The notes under the pieces were generated by a model. It was not told where the DNA came from. It saw nothing but the letters and a program-made list of their open reading frames with translations, and made no database searches. From positions 1 to 64,000 of the forward strand of contig VCMS01000240.1 in NCBI GenBank assembly GCA_022539475.1: a DNA stretch of 64,000 nucleotides, read 5' to 3'. The number at the start of each line of letters is the position of its first letter. Positions within the stretch are counted from its first letter, which is position 1. The stretch comes from Gracilaria domingensis (taxonomy: Eukaryota > Rhodophyta > Florideophyceae > Gracilariales > Gracilariaceae). Shown piece by piece: positions 1 to 11,959 of this stretch. The position numbers were made by a program, and so were the translations under genes.

Positions 1-159
1 TTACGATTTCTAACACTATCTACGCATGCAGACGACTTCTGCAGTTTCAGTTAATAACTTTAACTTTGCTATGCGATACCTCAGTTGAGTACTCAGAACA
101 GAATAAAGCATGAAATGCAGTAATCATTTCAACCGCACAGTTTACTCATATTTACTATT
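1..159. other. Flank downstream of the interrupted DDE transposase, no gene seen
   Basis: AT-rich sequence just past the stop codon of the transposase fragment that ends at 160. It should hold the 3' end of that DNA transposon, but with the window edge so close I cannot define a terminal inverted repeat. Confidence 0.4.
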
Positions 160-507
160 TCATCTTATGGCGGGAGCGTTTCCTCTCGCTTTGATCAAAG
201 CGATTACACATCTTCTTTTGCTCTGGCGATACTTTTGTTGAACCAAACGTCGTTTCTCGCAATTTGAGTCCCCGATGCGGCGCAGACCATTTTTCACTCG
301 TTGAAAATATTCTGCATCTTCCGCCCTTAGAGGGTTCCACTTAATATGCAAATTTGTCAATGCTGTTGCAAAATGAAAAATTTCTTCATAGTTTTTTTCC
401 GACCAGCGGTATTTTGTAGCAAAAAAAGCCCACATATCGCAAACTTCACCAAACCAGTTTTCAACAATAATTCTATCCGAAGAGGCACTTCTGTTCCTAG
501 CAGTATC
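160..507 (-). pseudogene. DDE transposase (DDE_Tnp_4 type), C-terminal part, split by a gypsy insertion
   Basis: This is the 3' part of a transposase whose 5' part lies at 12,783-13,697. Reading down the minus strand from 507, the frame gives VENWFG, which holds the catalytic Glu of a DDE_Tnp_4 domain, then a C-terminal helix region (ATALTNLHIKWNPLR) typical of this family, and ends in TGA at 160. Removing the retroelement and one copy of GTATC joins the two parts in frame. The family cuts and pastes its own DNA transposon in the nucleus. The family call rests on motif spacing and style and not on a search. The gene is dead here because of the insertion and an additional in-frame TAG in the other half. 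Confidence 0.8.
503..507. repeat. Target-site duplication GTATC, left copy
   Basis: GTATC directly precedes the left LTR (508) and the same five bases directly follow the right LTR (12,778-12,782). Five base pairs is the usual duplication of Ty3/gypsy integrases. Together with TG...CA LTR ends this fixes the element borders. Confidence 0.92.
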
Positions 508-1325
508 TGATGTGCAAAACCCAGCGATGGGGAAAGACACGCAAAGGCGGTTCAGACCCTCTCTCAAGAGGCGAGCACAGCAGTAGAGCGCTCCCACAGG
601 TACGACACGGCAATGCCGGGTGTAAGACCGGGGTCGACCCTTCCCAAGTAATGGAGGGAGCGAAGCGGCGAAGAAGACGCGTCCAGCGGTAGAGAAGACA
701 CGACACAAGTCGGCAGTAGCGTCACGTGCGTAGCACGCGGTACCCACGAGTGTGGCGATGACACGCGAGAGCAGTAATAGCCCATGCGAGTGTGTCGAGC
801 CACGAACGGTATGCACCGGTACACCAAGCAGTGCTACCTGTATAACAGGGACAGAAATAAAGAAAACACACACAAAGTAAACACGCGAAAGCGGTAATGG
901 TGTTGATGATGCCGCGAGGCGGATAACGAACCCGACACACGGTGGCGACTCTCCGCAAGGAGGCTATCACACACCGAGGGTGGTAAGTTAGAGCCGAACA
1001 CTCGGTTGGGTTCGTTTACTTCCCCAGCAATGGGTGCGGCTCAACCTACTAAGTACTGCAGTAGGTTGGCCCACTGTCAGTGTGGTACAGCAGATATGCT
1101 ACGAATACCTACTTCAAATACCCCAATGAATGGGTGCAAACCTCCCGCACGTTTGTGACTCACCGGCTAGGCCGTGCACCTCATAACACTAATTCTAATA
1201 TTAAGTATACCCAAGAATGGGCTGATCTCACCAGTTACTCATACTGTGTGCCACCACCTCCCGGCATCGCCGTGCATGTTATGAAGCGCATCAGCGAAGG
1301 AGTCCCGCAATCGCGTTGCACTACA
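508..1325 (-). repeat. 3' LTR of the gypsy element
   Basis: 818-bp direct repeat matching 11,960-12,777. On the plus strand it starts TGATGTGC and ends GCACTACA, so it has the usual TG...CA ends. It differs from the other LTR at roughly six sites, including the third base and the stretch TATAACAG versus TATAAAAG near 842. As the element is read on the minus strand, this is its downstream LTR. Confidence 0.94.
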
Positions 1326-1340
1326 TTTCCCCCTCCTTAG
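1326..1340 (-). promoter_or_regulatory. Polypurine tract of the gypsy element
   Basis: The sense strand reads CTAAGGAGGGGGAAA directly against the 3' LTR start (TGTAG). A purine run in this place primes plus-strand DNA synthesis in LTR retroelements. It is one of the marks that fix the element orientation as minus. Confidence 0.85.
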
Positions 1341-1404
1341 GGTGCGAGACGACCCCGCGAGCGGTTTCGCTTTCCTCCTCTGGAGTGTATTTAAGCGCGT
1401 TGAC

Positions 1405-3432
1405 ATGATGGTCTCCAATCCGGCCTTCCCGGTCTCTTCTAACGGCGACTCCAGTCAACCCCTCTCCACGCGTACTGCGGTAGTGTCTCCTCCGATACCT
1501 CGGCGCGCTCTCCCTTCTCTCTCGCTTCCAGCGCTTTCGTCTCTTCCTCGCGCGCTTCCTGCGATGCCGAACCCGAATCAGGGTAGCAACCAACCGCCTT
1601 GCGGGTCTCGGAACCAATACGTTGGTTGTTTCGCTGGGCCTTCAGACCCTTCCTCCTCTGGAGTGCCTCTCTCACAGCCGTCTTCCGCTGGCGTTCCGTT
1701 TCCGCAACGGGTCAATCCGGGATTTCACACGGCGCCTCTTCCCCAAACGGGTGGTCAACTTCCGCCCCCGGCGTCTGTACCGCAGTCGAACTGGATCGCT
1801 CCTGCTGTCCCGGTCCAACCGGTAGTCAACCCGCATGCGGGCGCGTGGGCGTCGTATGACGAACTCGACAACGTCGACCCTCGCAGCAATCCCACACCGT
1901 TCTTACGGGCTCCGTGGTTTCATCCGCAAGGCGTGACCAATCGTTCCCTCGTCGAGGCGTATGCCGATGGCAGTGGTCATCTCCCAGGAGGCGTGCACGT
2001 CTGGATGACGGTGACGTTCGACTGGCATTACCGGATTACCGTGCCTACCAACGCGCTCGTCCACCATCGTGGTCAGTCGCACAACTCCGCCCGGGCGGCC
2101 ATGGTTCGCGTAGCGCACATGCGAATGTTTCGCACGTACTCAGAGCGCCCGATTCCGGCGAACTTCCGTTTCGACGTGGCCTTCTTCCGAACACTCGGCT
2201 AAATCCAATATGGAGAGAATCTGGCCCGGCTCGCCGGTGTGGTGGAGCGTTACCAGAACGTCCCCGTTCACCAGGATCTCCTGTGCTGGACCCGTCCGCT
2301 TCTGCGTGCAGAATTTCGATATCTCCCACGCGTGCCGCGGTCCAACTACCTTCAACCAATGATCCGTCCCGAACGACGTGCCCGCTCCAGATGGGGTTAC
2401 CTTATCCCGTATCAAAACACGGAGTCAAACCGGATTCGTCCGCGCCACATGCGTGGGAGATATGTTCTTCTCCCCTTTGTGTGGGCGTCCGTGGAGGTCT
2501 GCCGTGGCTGGTACGTGGAACGCCCCCCCTGTCTCACGTATTTGGGTAGTAGGCTCATGACAAACCCGTTTACGGGATGGTGGAGCGTTGTTCTCACGGA
2601 GTGGGCGACGCGAACAGCGGTGTATCTCCTCAACGAGTTATATGACCAGTATCGACTGTGGTTCATTCCCTCGCGCTTGCGGCAACTCATCCGAGACTTG
2701 GATCTCATCATCCCGCTTGGCGGTAATGGAAACTTCTCGGAAGTCGTGTGCCTCTTGCGAGTGATCGATGGCGTCGACTGGAGTCAGGTTCCTCTTTCGC
2801 AGAGCGCGCGGGACGAAGGCGATTCCGCTATTGATCAGTCTCCGGGTCGCCGGTCTCCACTGTCGGGTGATTACATCTATTAAGACCCCTGGACACGGGT
2901 GCCGATTACCAGCGCCGAGGCAGAGCTCTTTCGGAACGCCGAGCGAATCATCCCTCCGGGGCACCCTACGGGCTTCATCATAACTGATGAGTTCTTCCAC
3001 CCTGTTGGGGACCAGAACATCATGGTTGACGACGCTCCCGATGACGGTGACGAGTACGGCGACGACGACTTCGCGGCAGCTCTGGTGGAGGTGACAGTGC
3101 CTGCTTCAGCAGTGCCCGGTCCCCAAGCGGGTGCTAACGCGGCCTTGTCGAGCCCGTTGAATGTTTCTTCTGCGCCTCAAGCGGTCCCTGTACCCACACC
3201 AGTGGTTGTCTCGACTCCAGAGGAGAGTGCTGCCCATTCTGCGATGGCGGCGTCGGCTGCGCCGAACGAAGCCGCGAACGCGGGTATCTCTGATGAATTG
3301 CGGGCTGCCGTGATTGCTCAGTTCCTCAGCAAGGCTGGTGCTTCCGACGCAGCGTCGGGGGACGTTTCGCAAATGCGCGATGCTCTCCTCGCGCAGCTCG
3401 CGAGCGCGAACAATCAGCCTGGTTCCGAGTAA
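1405..3432 (+). pseudogene. Long antisense ORF between pol and the 3' LTR
   Basis: One plus-strand frame runs from an ATG at 1405 (frame open from 1342) to TAA at 3430-3432, about 675 codons, broken only by in-frame TAA at 2200-2202 and 2881-2883. The first third is rich in Pro, Ser and Gln (roughly 1400-1850). The middle is a mixed globular-looking region with many aromatic and basic residues. The last part has an acidic patch (DDAPDDGDEYGDDD, near 3030-3070) and an Ala-rich tail. I recognise no domain. It is opposite to gag-pol, so it needs its own promoter, possibly in the nearby LTR read antisense. Some plant gypsy elements carry extra antisense ORFs in this place. Whether this one is related cannot be told from here. 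Confidence 0.6.
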
Positions 3433-3632
3433 CTCGTGCAACTTCTCCTCCATGGAGTCCCCCTGGGTAATACCCATTAGCTAGGCAGTTGCGGGCTCGA
3501 GTAGCGAGCCGCAACATAGTTACGATAACCAGTAAAACTGTGAGCTCTCTTAACTTCAAAGCTTCTTTCCTTTCTCAAGGTATATACTTCATAACTTCTC
3601 CCTTTCGGGGTAATCTCTCTCTTACGAGTTTC

Positions 3633-3708
3633 CATTTCCTCTTCATAGAGTTCTTCTTTCTCTTCTGAGCTTCATTTCCTCTTCATAGAGTCTTCTTTCT
3701 CTTTCGAG
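3633..3708. repeat. Two-copy 36-bp tandem repeat in the gypsy 3' region
   Basis: The unit starting CATTTCCTCTTCATAGAG occurs at 3633 and again at 3673, separated by 40 bp, in a pyrimidine-rich stretch between the antisense ORF and the end of pol. On the element's sense strand this is a purine-rich repeat, so it could act as an extra polypurine tract or a leader of the antisense transcript. That role is a guess. Confidence 0.7.
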
Positions 3709-3905
3709 TGTATCTATCGTCTCCTCTTCCTGAGGCCATGACTGTTCGAACTTCAACTGTCCTCTCCATAGAGTGTCTCCTCACCACGCGAGTAGCGGTA
3801 CAGTACTCCTCTGGAGGTTGTCGCAGTGTTCCTCGACTGAGTGTTGTCGTTCGTAGGACCGTTCGTGCGCGGTACGCGATAAGCCTCCGTCTCCAACGAC
3901 GTGTG

Positions 3906-6900
3906 TTATCCGACCATCGCTTGATGTAGGTTAGCCGGCAACGCCGTGTTAGTTCGACGATGGTACTGCACGATCTTCGATCGGGGTAAGTGCTCCACGG
4001 GTTCGTCCGAATCCCGCGACGGCGGATAGCCATACCAGCGTACCTGGTACTGAACATACCCCTTCGGGTTCCAACTGTGTCCCACGATGTGGTCTACGAC
4101 GAACTCTTTCGAGTATACGCCCCGCTCGAGCTCTTCCTGCGAACGGTCGTCAGCGCGCTGCGGCGGTGCCGTAACTTCGTCATCAGCGGTGTTGTGAGTC
4201 TCGACTGACGCCTTCAGCGGTGAACGTGTCCTCTGTTGAGTGTTCGCTTCCCGTTTCCGGGCTTCTTCGAGCAGCTTCGCCGCTTCGGCGGGTCCGCGAA
4301 CGGCTAGTTCACGCGGTAGTTCCCGTCTTGAAGGTGAAGGCGGACGCGGAGGCGGATTGTTCACCACGGCACGTGCCGGTTCACGTGACGACACGCGACG
4401 GTTCGCGGTGGTGGCACTGCCACGAGCTGTGATTGGGCCACTGTGTGGCCCGCGCTGCGCGCCCCAAGATTTGTGGTGCGCAAGCGCTCCTGCAGCTGTA
4501 GTGTGCGTTTTCTCTAAATCAGGGCTGTAATCCGTATCTCCAACGAGCGGTGCGCCGTCATGACTTATCGAAACGTCATGACGTGCGACTTGCGACTTCC
4601 CCACGGCTCGGTGCAACGGTGCACTACCATTACCCGAACCGGGGTGTGTGATCTTCGCTTCAGCGAGCGTCTTCTCTTCTTCCTGCTCTGCAGTGTCTAA
4701 GGTACCGGGATCTGCCGTGACTTCCTCAGCGCGCGCCCGTAAAGGCGGTATGTGGCGGTCGTAAGCGACGGTTTGCGGGACTGCGCGTCCGGAATACTCC
4801 GTGATACAGTATCCAGCTTTGCTGTAGCCTCACTTTGCCGAGAATTAGAGTGTTCTTGATGAACTTCCGGCCTTGCCGTGGTAACGTCGCGACCGAGAGC
4901 ATGCTCCGCGTGCTGCGGCAACGAGGCGATCGGCGCGTGTTCTGGAGACAATTCCCCAAGCGGGTGAGCGATACCAGTATCCTGGGACAACCTCGAGTGC
5001 GTTCGTTGCGTGCGGTATCCTTCAGAAAGATCGCGATCCTTCGTAAAAGGTTGTGCATCCTCCGCGGAGTTCTGCGCAACAGCGGCCGACTGCAGCGCGT
5101 CCTTCGCAGCCTCAACACGCGATAGCGGGTGATCCTTCCCACTGACAGTGGTGTCCGTAGCAACTACGTCTTCGACGGTGTCCTGAGACGACTCCGCCTC
5201 CTCTTCATTATCTTCCCGTGAATCACGGTGCTGCGACGGTAGCGACACCGGTGACTCACTCTCCGCGACGACGCGTGAATCCTCCTCCCCCTCCTTAGGT
5301 GGAGCGTTACGGGGAGCGGTCATCACGTCTGTTGACGGTGTAATAGACGCTGTGAAACGCGATTTCACCAGCGGTGTATGTTCCGATATCTCGGCTTGCG
5401 ACGATATAATCGGTACCTCCGCGAGACCCCTTGCAGGGTGGCGAAGCCCCACAGTAGGTGCAGTGTTCTACGACGAGATTTCTCGGTTCTGTGTCTGTCC
5501 AGCTTCTTGCTGTGAATCCGAAACTACTTCCGTGTGCACGGTTGGGCCCTGCACAACGCGATCGCGCGAGAAACGCCCATGAGCGTCGCCAACGTCCAGT
5601 ACGACTGTGTCCGTATTCACGCTAATAACGCGGTATGGACCATCAGCGATGGGTGAAAGCTTGTGGGGCCTCTCCTTTTCAGGGTTGTATTACTCCTTCC
5701 TGACAAAGGCGAGGTTTCCCACTTTCAGTGGCGGTAGTGGTCTCCGTACCCGGGCATCAAAGTTCCGCTTGTAAGCGTGTTGTGCTTTCGCCATTGACGA
5801 CCTGGCGACAGGTACCATGGGAGATATCCACTGCTTCCATTGCAAGTAGTGATCCCGTATTGACGGTGACGTATCCAGCTTTGCTGATGGTTCAACCGCA
5901 ACTGGCGGTGGTGTCCGTGAGAGCACGAGCTCAAAGGGCGATAAACCAGTTACTCTGTGAACTTGCGTATTATACGCATACGTCACGGTATCCGTGTAGA
6001 GATCCCAAGTTTTCGGGTGTTCAACAGTATAAGCCCGCAACGCGGAGAGCATTGTCCGGTTAAACCGTTCGACTTGCCCATTGCATTGGGGATGATACGT
6101 CGTCGTGAAGAGATTCTTCACGTCGAGTATCCGACAGACATCCTGGAAGAAACTTGCAGTAAACTGCGGACCATTATCCGAGAGGAGATTGACCGGGGGA
6201 CCGTAGACCATAACCCAATGGCGAACGAATGCCTCCGCAACACTGCGTGCTGTAATCGACTTCAACGAAACTGTCCGGACTAGCTTACTGAATCTATCCG
6301 TAATAACGAGTAAGAACCGATTTCCTCGGGAAGTACGCAAGAACTCACCGAGTATATCGATGGCAATAAACTCCAACGGCGCCCTTGCGGGGAAAAGTGT
6401 TAGTTTCTTCGCATGGCGACGCTGTGTAACTCGCTCTCGAGCACAATGTGTGCACGCCTTCACGGTTGTGTAGCAGTCCAACGCTAACGCGGGCCAGTAG
6501 AAATCCCGACGCAGTGTCGTGTACAACCGCTTAGCACCCGGATGGGAAGCCATCCGCGAGTGATGCGAGAGATGCAATACCCTTGTTTGTAAGGAGTGAG
6601 GAACCACAATCTGTGGGGTAGAACGAACCACTCTGACGAGGTAACCTTGTGTGTTGACCCCGAACGGGATGTTAGCACCACCATTAATTTGGGCGCGTAT
6701 CCTCGTACAGAACGGGTCAGATTGCTGCTCCCGCACGAGCTCTTCTGGAGTAATGGGGACGAATGTACCGGATTCCGGGTCTTCACCGTCTGCGACGAGC
6801 AAATCATCACAGATGTCGTCCGACACGATGTCGTAGTCTTCATCACCCTCCTCCATGAGGAAACAGGGGATATCTTCATCCTCGGCATCGACGCGTAAAG

Positions 6901-9433
6901 CTTCACCTTCCGTTCCTAAACGTGAAAGAGCATTCGCTTGCGCGTTCAAACAACTCTTCTTATAGGTGACCTCGTAGTCAAACTCGGCAAGCCGAAGACG
7001 CCAGCGCATTAGGCGTCCGGAAGGCTCCGTGACTGACATTAACCAACGCAAGGCGGAATGATCCGTATTGACGGTAAAGTGGACGCCCATAAGATATGGT
7101 CGTAGAGTCTACAAAGCCCATACCATGGCGAGACACTCCTTCTCGGATACCGAGTAATTGCGCTCGTGCACGTTGAGTGTACGAGACCAATATCCAATTG
7201 GTTTGCGTTCCCCTTCGGGTGTAGTCTGAAAGAGAGCACAGCCAATCTGGTAATCGCTCGAATCCGTATCCACGGTGTACGGCAACCCGTTTTTCGGTAA
7301 CGCTAACACGGGTGCCGTAGTAACAGCCTCTTTAAGAGAGTTGAAAGCCTCCACTTGCGTGGGGGTAAGTGGTCCCAATTTGGGCGGTTGTCCCTTCTTC
7401 AGGAGTTCGTTGAGCGGTCCCGCGATCTTCGCGAAGCGGGAAATGAACCGTCTATAAACGTTGCATAGCCCCAGAAAGGAGCGTAGCTCTGTCTGTGTAG
7501 TGGGGTGCTTCGCCTCTTTGAGGGACTTCACCCGAGCTTTCTCGATCAGTAACCGTTCTGGACGTATGACATGGCCCAGATACTTCACTGAGTCAGTGAA
7601 AAGCTCACACTTCCTCAATTTGAGAGTAATTCCAGCATCCCGCAAAGCGGTCATTATCTCCCGAACATGTTCGAGGTGATCCTCCAAACTGTTGGAAAAC
7701 ACGATGATGTCATCGAGGTATACCAAGCAACTCCGCCATTTGAAGCGAGCTAACAAAATGTCCAGAGCACGCTGAAACGTAGCGGGGGCGTTCGTTAACC
7801 CAAACGGCATACGCTTAAAGCGGTATAGTCCTGAATGACAGGTGAACGCGGTCTTGTCACGGTCTTCCGGTCTAACTGGTACTTGCCAGTACCCCCAGTT
7901 TGCATCCAAAGTGGAGAACACAGTAGCATCGCCAAGCGAGTCGATATACTCGTCCATACGAGATATAGGGTACACGTCTTTGACGGTGACATCGTTCAAG
8001 CGACGATAGTCGATACAAAAGCGCCAAGACCCATCGGGTCTCGGAGCCAGTACAACTGGAGATGCCCACGGCGACTGAGCCAGTTCTATCACGCCAGCGC
8101 GGAGCATTTTGTTGATCTGAAACTCTTCCTCTTCCCGTGCTTTCGGGCCTGCCCTGTAAGGGTGCTGAGCAATCGGCTTGGTCTCCGGCAGAAGGTCTCT
8201 CCGGTGTTCCGTAGTTGAAACCTCTCCCAGGGAACCATCCCACATTGGTGTAAACTCTCGCAACATGTTGCGCAACTTCTCACGGTGTGAAACCGGTACA
8301 TGACCGAGATTCAATTCTTCTAACTCCTTGATAGGGTCAATCTTGTCATAACTCGTAGGAACGGTCCTAACTTCCGAGTCATTCGTGTGTTCAACCGTCT
8401 GAGACGGCTCCGACGCGGACGAGCGAGACGATTCTCCCTCCCCCTCCTTAGGTGGAAGCACACCAGCGCGTTCTTCAGCAATCCCGAGCATCTCGGCGGC
8501 AGTCACCTTTGTAGGGATAAGTGCCGTAGGGTGGGGTAAGACAGTACCAATTACTTGGTTCTTCACCAGATACTGGGGCTTCTTGCCAAAATTGGCTAAC
8601 AGAACCCGAAAGGGGTGTTCGCTGTTGATTTGAACAACTCCGTTCGCCAACGCGACCTGATACTTCTCGTATAACGAGTTCAATGGTTGAACAACCCGCA
8701 AACCACGCGGTGCGGCAGTAACATCAACCCAAACCTGGGATTCTGGCGGAATAGAAATTGCACGCGCTACGCGGAGCTTCGGCGACTCCTTCGGAGGCGA
8801 GGAATCCTGTAGAGGAGCGGGTAGTGGTACCAGCTTAGCTGACGCTCGGCGTAATGAGCGACGAACAATCGGTACAACCGAACCATCTTCCATTTCCACT
8901 TCACGCGCACGCGGTCGGATGGCTTCGACATATCTGTCGCAAAAGTCACACCCTAAAATGACAGGGGCAGCGAGCGTCTTGCAGACGATGAATTCTACCT
9001 GCTCGATGCAGTTACCAATCCTGACAATCAGTGAAACCATTCCAGCCGTTTGTAACGGGTTATTGTTAGCATCTGCCACGTCCATGACGGGTCCATGGCG
9101 GATTCGACAACGGAATTCCGGCGGTAGTAACGACTCAACAATGAAGTTGGGGCCAGCACCTGTATCCAAGACAGAGAGATGATGCACCATATACTGGGTG
9201 GATAGGCCAAGGTCAGCAAATATCTTGTAGTTGCGCTTGGCCATCACCATGACTCGATCCGGGATCCGGTTGTTCCTGAACCGTATCTACGGGCGACGTA
9301 ACACACCAAGGGTGGTAGAGTCCACGTCTAAGACGGTCTGCTTCCTCGAAAGGATTCTGACCTGGGAGCGAGGCGGTGACGCCTCGGGCGCCGTAGACCT
9401 CGACTCGGGCGCCTCTCCATTGGAGACCCCCAT
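3906..9433 (-). pseudogene. pol: Gypsy pol: protease, RT, RNase H, integrase, chromodomain
   Basis: Starts at ATG 9433, overlapping the gag terminator region (TGAGTATG). In order: aspartic protease (LDTGAG, about 9155), reverse transcriptase with YLDD (about 7712), RNase H, HHCC zinc region of integrase (about 6400-6560), D,D-35-E integrase core (ITDRFSK, SDNGPQF, VERFNR; 5900-6330) and the integrase C-terminal domain. The chromodomain is at about 3950-4105 (FVVDHIVG ... YQVRWYGY). It binds histone marks and steers integration in chromoviruses. The frame holds from 9433 to about 4750 except for TAG at 9287, TAG at 7109, TAA at 5690 and TAG at 5468. A frameshift near 4750 puts the chromodomain in another frame. 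Past the TAA at 3906 the frame stays open about 60 codons to a TGA. Confidence 0.93.
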
Positions 9434-9435
9434 AC

Positions 9436-11520
9436 TCAGTTTAACTGAGTTCTATCCGTTCTAATGGGAACGGCGTCCTGTGCAGCAGGCATCTTCACAG
9501 ATTCCTGTGGAACAACGACAGAACTACCCGCGGCAGCGGTCGCCGCCACGGCCTGAGCCGGTGAAACATTGACATGGGTCGAACCAGAGTGCAGTAACGC
9601 AGCCAATTCTGAGGCAGACATCCTACGTGGGTAATCAGCCTTCGCACGCAGATATGCGGTTACCGGCACTGACTCCTGTTCGGCGGGGGTCAGCGCTTCA
9701 AAATTCGACACAACCGTGGGCATTTCCCTCATCGAGAGGTTGCAGTTCGGAGCTGCATGACCGTGGTTGTAACACGTCAAACAGATCAGGGGTGGTCTTC
9801 CGGAACTCCGTGGGTCTTGAAACTTCACCGTTCGTGGGTCTACCCAACCAGGTCGCTGGTAACGACTCCCTGAATAGGGTACTTGAGGACCGCAAACTTG
9901 TGGACGGTCTGCGTAAAGCAGTGCATCTTCCGTCTTCGACGAGGCTTCTGAAGTAGAAGGCAACTCCGTAGTCGGGATAGAATCCAGGTCCACCTGTGCG
10001 AGATGTAAGTTATCCACATCGTGGCCAGAAAAGTCCTGCGGTAGCAGTGAAGCTGATGACGACCCTCCTTCGAGGTGCAACGCTTTGGTTGAAACCCGGT
10101 ATCCGGTGCGTGCGCGCAAGGCGTCTCCCTCCGCCTTCGCGTACTGCACTAACTCCAGGTAGGTAGTCTTCTTCCGGTCTTCCCGTCGCTGGGCAACCAG
10201 AGTACGAATAGCCGGATTCAATCCGTTGACAAACAGCGTACAGCGCTCGTTTGACGAGTAAACATTGCCACAACGGTGGAATGCCTTATTCAGGCGTAAC
10301 GAGTACTCGGTTTCCGACTCCTTCGGGCGTTGTTTCGTCTCCCGCAACGCGGTGATTGCTTCCTCGATAGAGGTATTTGTCGCATACGAGCGCAACAAAT
10401 ACTGCACTGCTTCGGGCCAGCAGGTGACCCCTCCTTCAGAGGCGCGAGATGAACCTCTTACAGAGTTATACTGATCTTGAGCGAGTCCACGTAGAAAATA
10501 CGGTAAGGAAACATAAGCTTGCCCCTCACTCATGCCGAGGATGTCAGCTTCCGCTACAAAGCGTGAAAGGAAGTCAAGCTCCAGAATGGGATCCTCCCCA
10601 GTGAACAACTGGTTTCGAAAGGTTAAGGACATGCGTTTGATGCAGTCCTTCACCTTACCCGTGCCACGGGGCGTCCGATTCAGACTTGAATCTCCCAAAC
10701 GGTAATACCGGTAAGATAACAACCTTTTGAACAAGGGATTCGTCGGCTCCAGCTCCCTCAAACCTGAGTGCTTTCGCCCCCGTTTCCGGGTACCCACAAC
10801 ACCATAGGTGGACGTAGAACTCCGCGAACGCGTAGAACGAGCGCGACGTTCACCGTCACTTGACGAGCTCGATGATAAGGAACCCGCCGAGCGGTTTGAA
10901 ATACCAGAAGACTGTGACGAATCCGAGTCATACTCGTCGAAATTCCTCGTCTTAGAGCCACTCTTCCCGGACTTCTGGTCACGTGTACCACGAGACACTC
11001 CCGCAGAAGCGGCAGCAGGGCCGTCATCCTCACGGATGGTGGCCTCTAACGTCTCAAGACGGCCAAGGATCCGAATGAACTTCGTGTCAACCTCCTCGGT
11101 GAAACTGGGATATCCTTGAAGAACCTCCAAGAGGGCATTAACATCCTTCCGTAAAATACGTAGATCATCTTATACACCTCCGTTGAGGGCTGCGTCAACC
11201 TTCAAACGAAGTGTGTCGACCTCGGAAACGAGAGCTTCATGAGAACTCCTCATGACAGCAGTCTGAGCCTCAAGCACACGAACTTGAGTCTCCAACTCGT
11301 TTACGAGCGCATCCTTCGCCGCGACAGCGGGTATAAGACCCTCCAAAGGAGCAGATGAGGGCCCAGCTACTGGGGCGTCAGACGACTTGACAAGCTATTT
11401 TCGGTTTCCGGGTTTCTTTCCATCACCCTGTAGGGGTTCAGGAACAGACCGCAGACGCGGGGGCAAGCCAGAGCCAACGGAGCGAGACTTCGTAGGGCTC
11501 GAGCGCTTGCCCGACACCAT
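9436..11520 (-). pseudogene. gag: Gypsy gag polyprotein
   Basis: Nucleocapsid/capsid precursor that packages the element RNA in cytoplasmic particles. I place the start at ATG 11,520, giving a basic N-terminus (MVSGKRSSPTKSRS) and then a coiled-coil segment with leucine heptads (about 11,130-11,300). The central gag region is about 9990-10,650, and a CCHC zinc knuckle, C-LT-C-YNHG-H-AAPN-C, lies at about 9735-9780. The ORF ends in TGA at 9436-9438. Two in-frame stops, TAG at 11,395 and TAA at 11,170, cut the first quarter. The reading frame is otherwise uninterrupted. Pol lies in a different frame and begins three bases past the gag TGA. Confidence 0.9.
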
Positions 11521-11939
11521 CGTCCACGACGAGAAACAACCAGAAAACTGGGAACAGGAAAGCAAACAACAAATTAACCTCGAATGAGTGTAGCGTCCTC
11601 ACACGAGTGACGATAACCGACAAATCGGACGAACCAACCGTACCAACGGGAACAGCCGTATACGGAATTAAGGCTGACTCGACCAGATTGCTGGGAACAG
11701 TAGACAACCCAAGCGGGGTGGCAACAACCGTACCGACGGGAATCACACACTATGGAAATAGGTAGTGCCACCGGTAGTAAACCGTGTCCAAACAACAACC
11801 CAAAATGGGGAAAGCAGTACCAACACGACGTCTGTCGGCAAAGCTCTCCAGTACAAACTGTGTAGTGTATCTCCACGACCAGATACGAACCGGCAAACCG
11901 AGAATTGATCAGAAAACCAACTTGCTGGATCAACGCGAC

Positions 11940-11957
11940 TTCTAAGTCGGGAGACCA
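11940..11957 (-). promoter_or_regulatory. Primer-binding site of the gypsy element
   Basis: Two bases inside the 5' LTR, the sense strand reads TGGTCTCCCGACTTAGAA. A TGG start here fits pairing with the CCA 3' end of a tRNA ending GGGAGACCA. I could not assign the tRNA species. The site also contains half of a small palindrome (CGACTTCTAAGTCG at about 11,936-11,949). Confidence 0.8.
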
Positions 11958-11959
11958 AT

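Noticed and set aside
510-970. Coding ORFs inside the gypsy LTRs
   Set aside because: The same ORFs occur in both LTRs, are short and overlap in several frames. LTRs are non-coding.
11936-11949. Anticodon stem-loop of tRNA-Arg(TCT) inside the gypsy primer region
   Set aside because: CGACTTCTAAGTCG pairs perfectly but leaves no 7-base loop, and no other arm of a tRNA can be formed.
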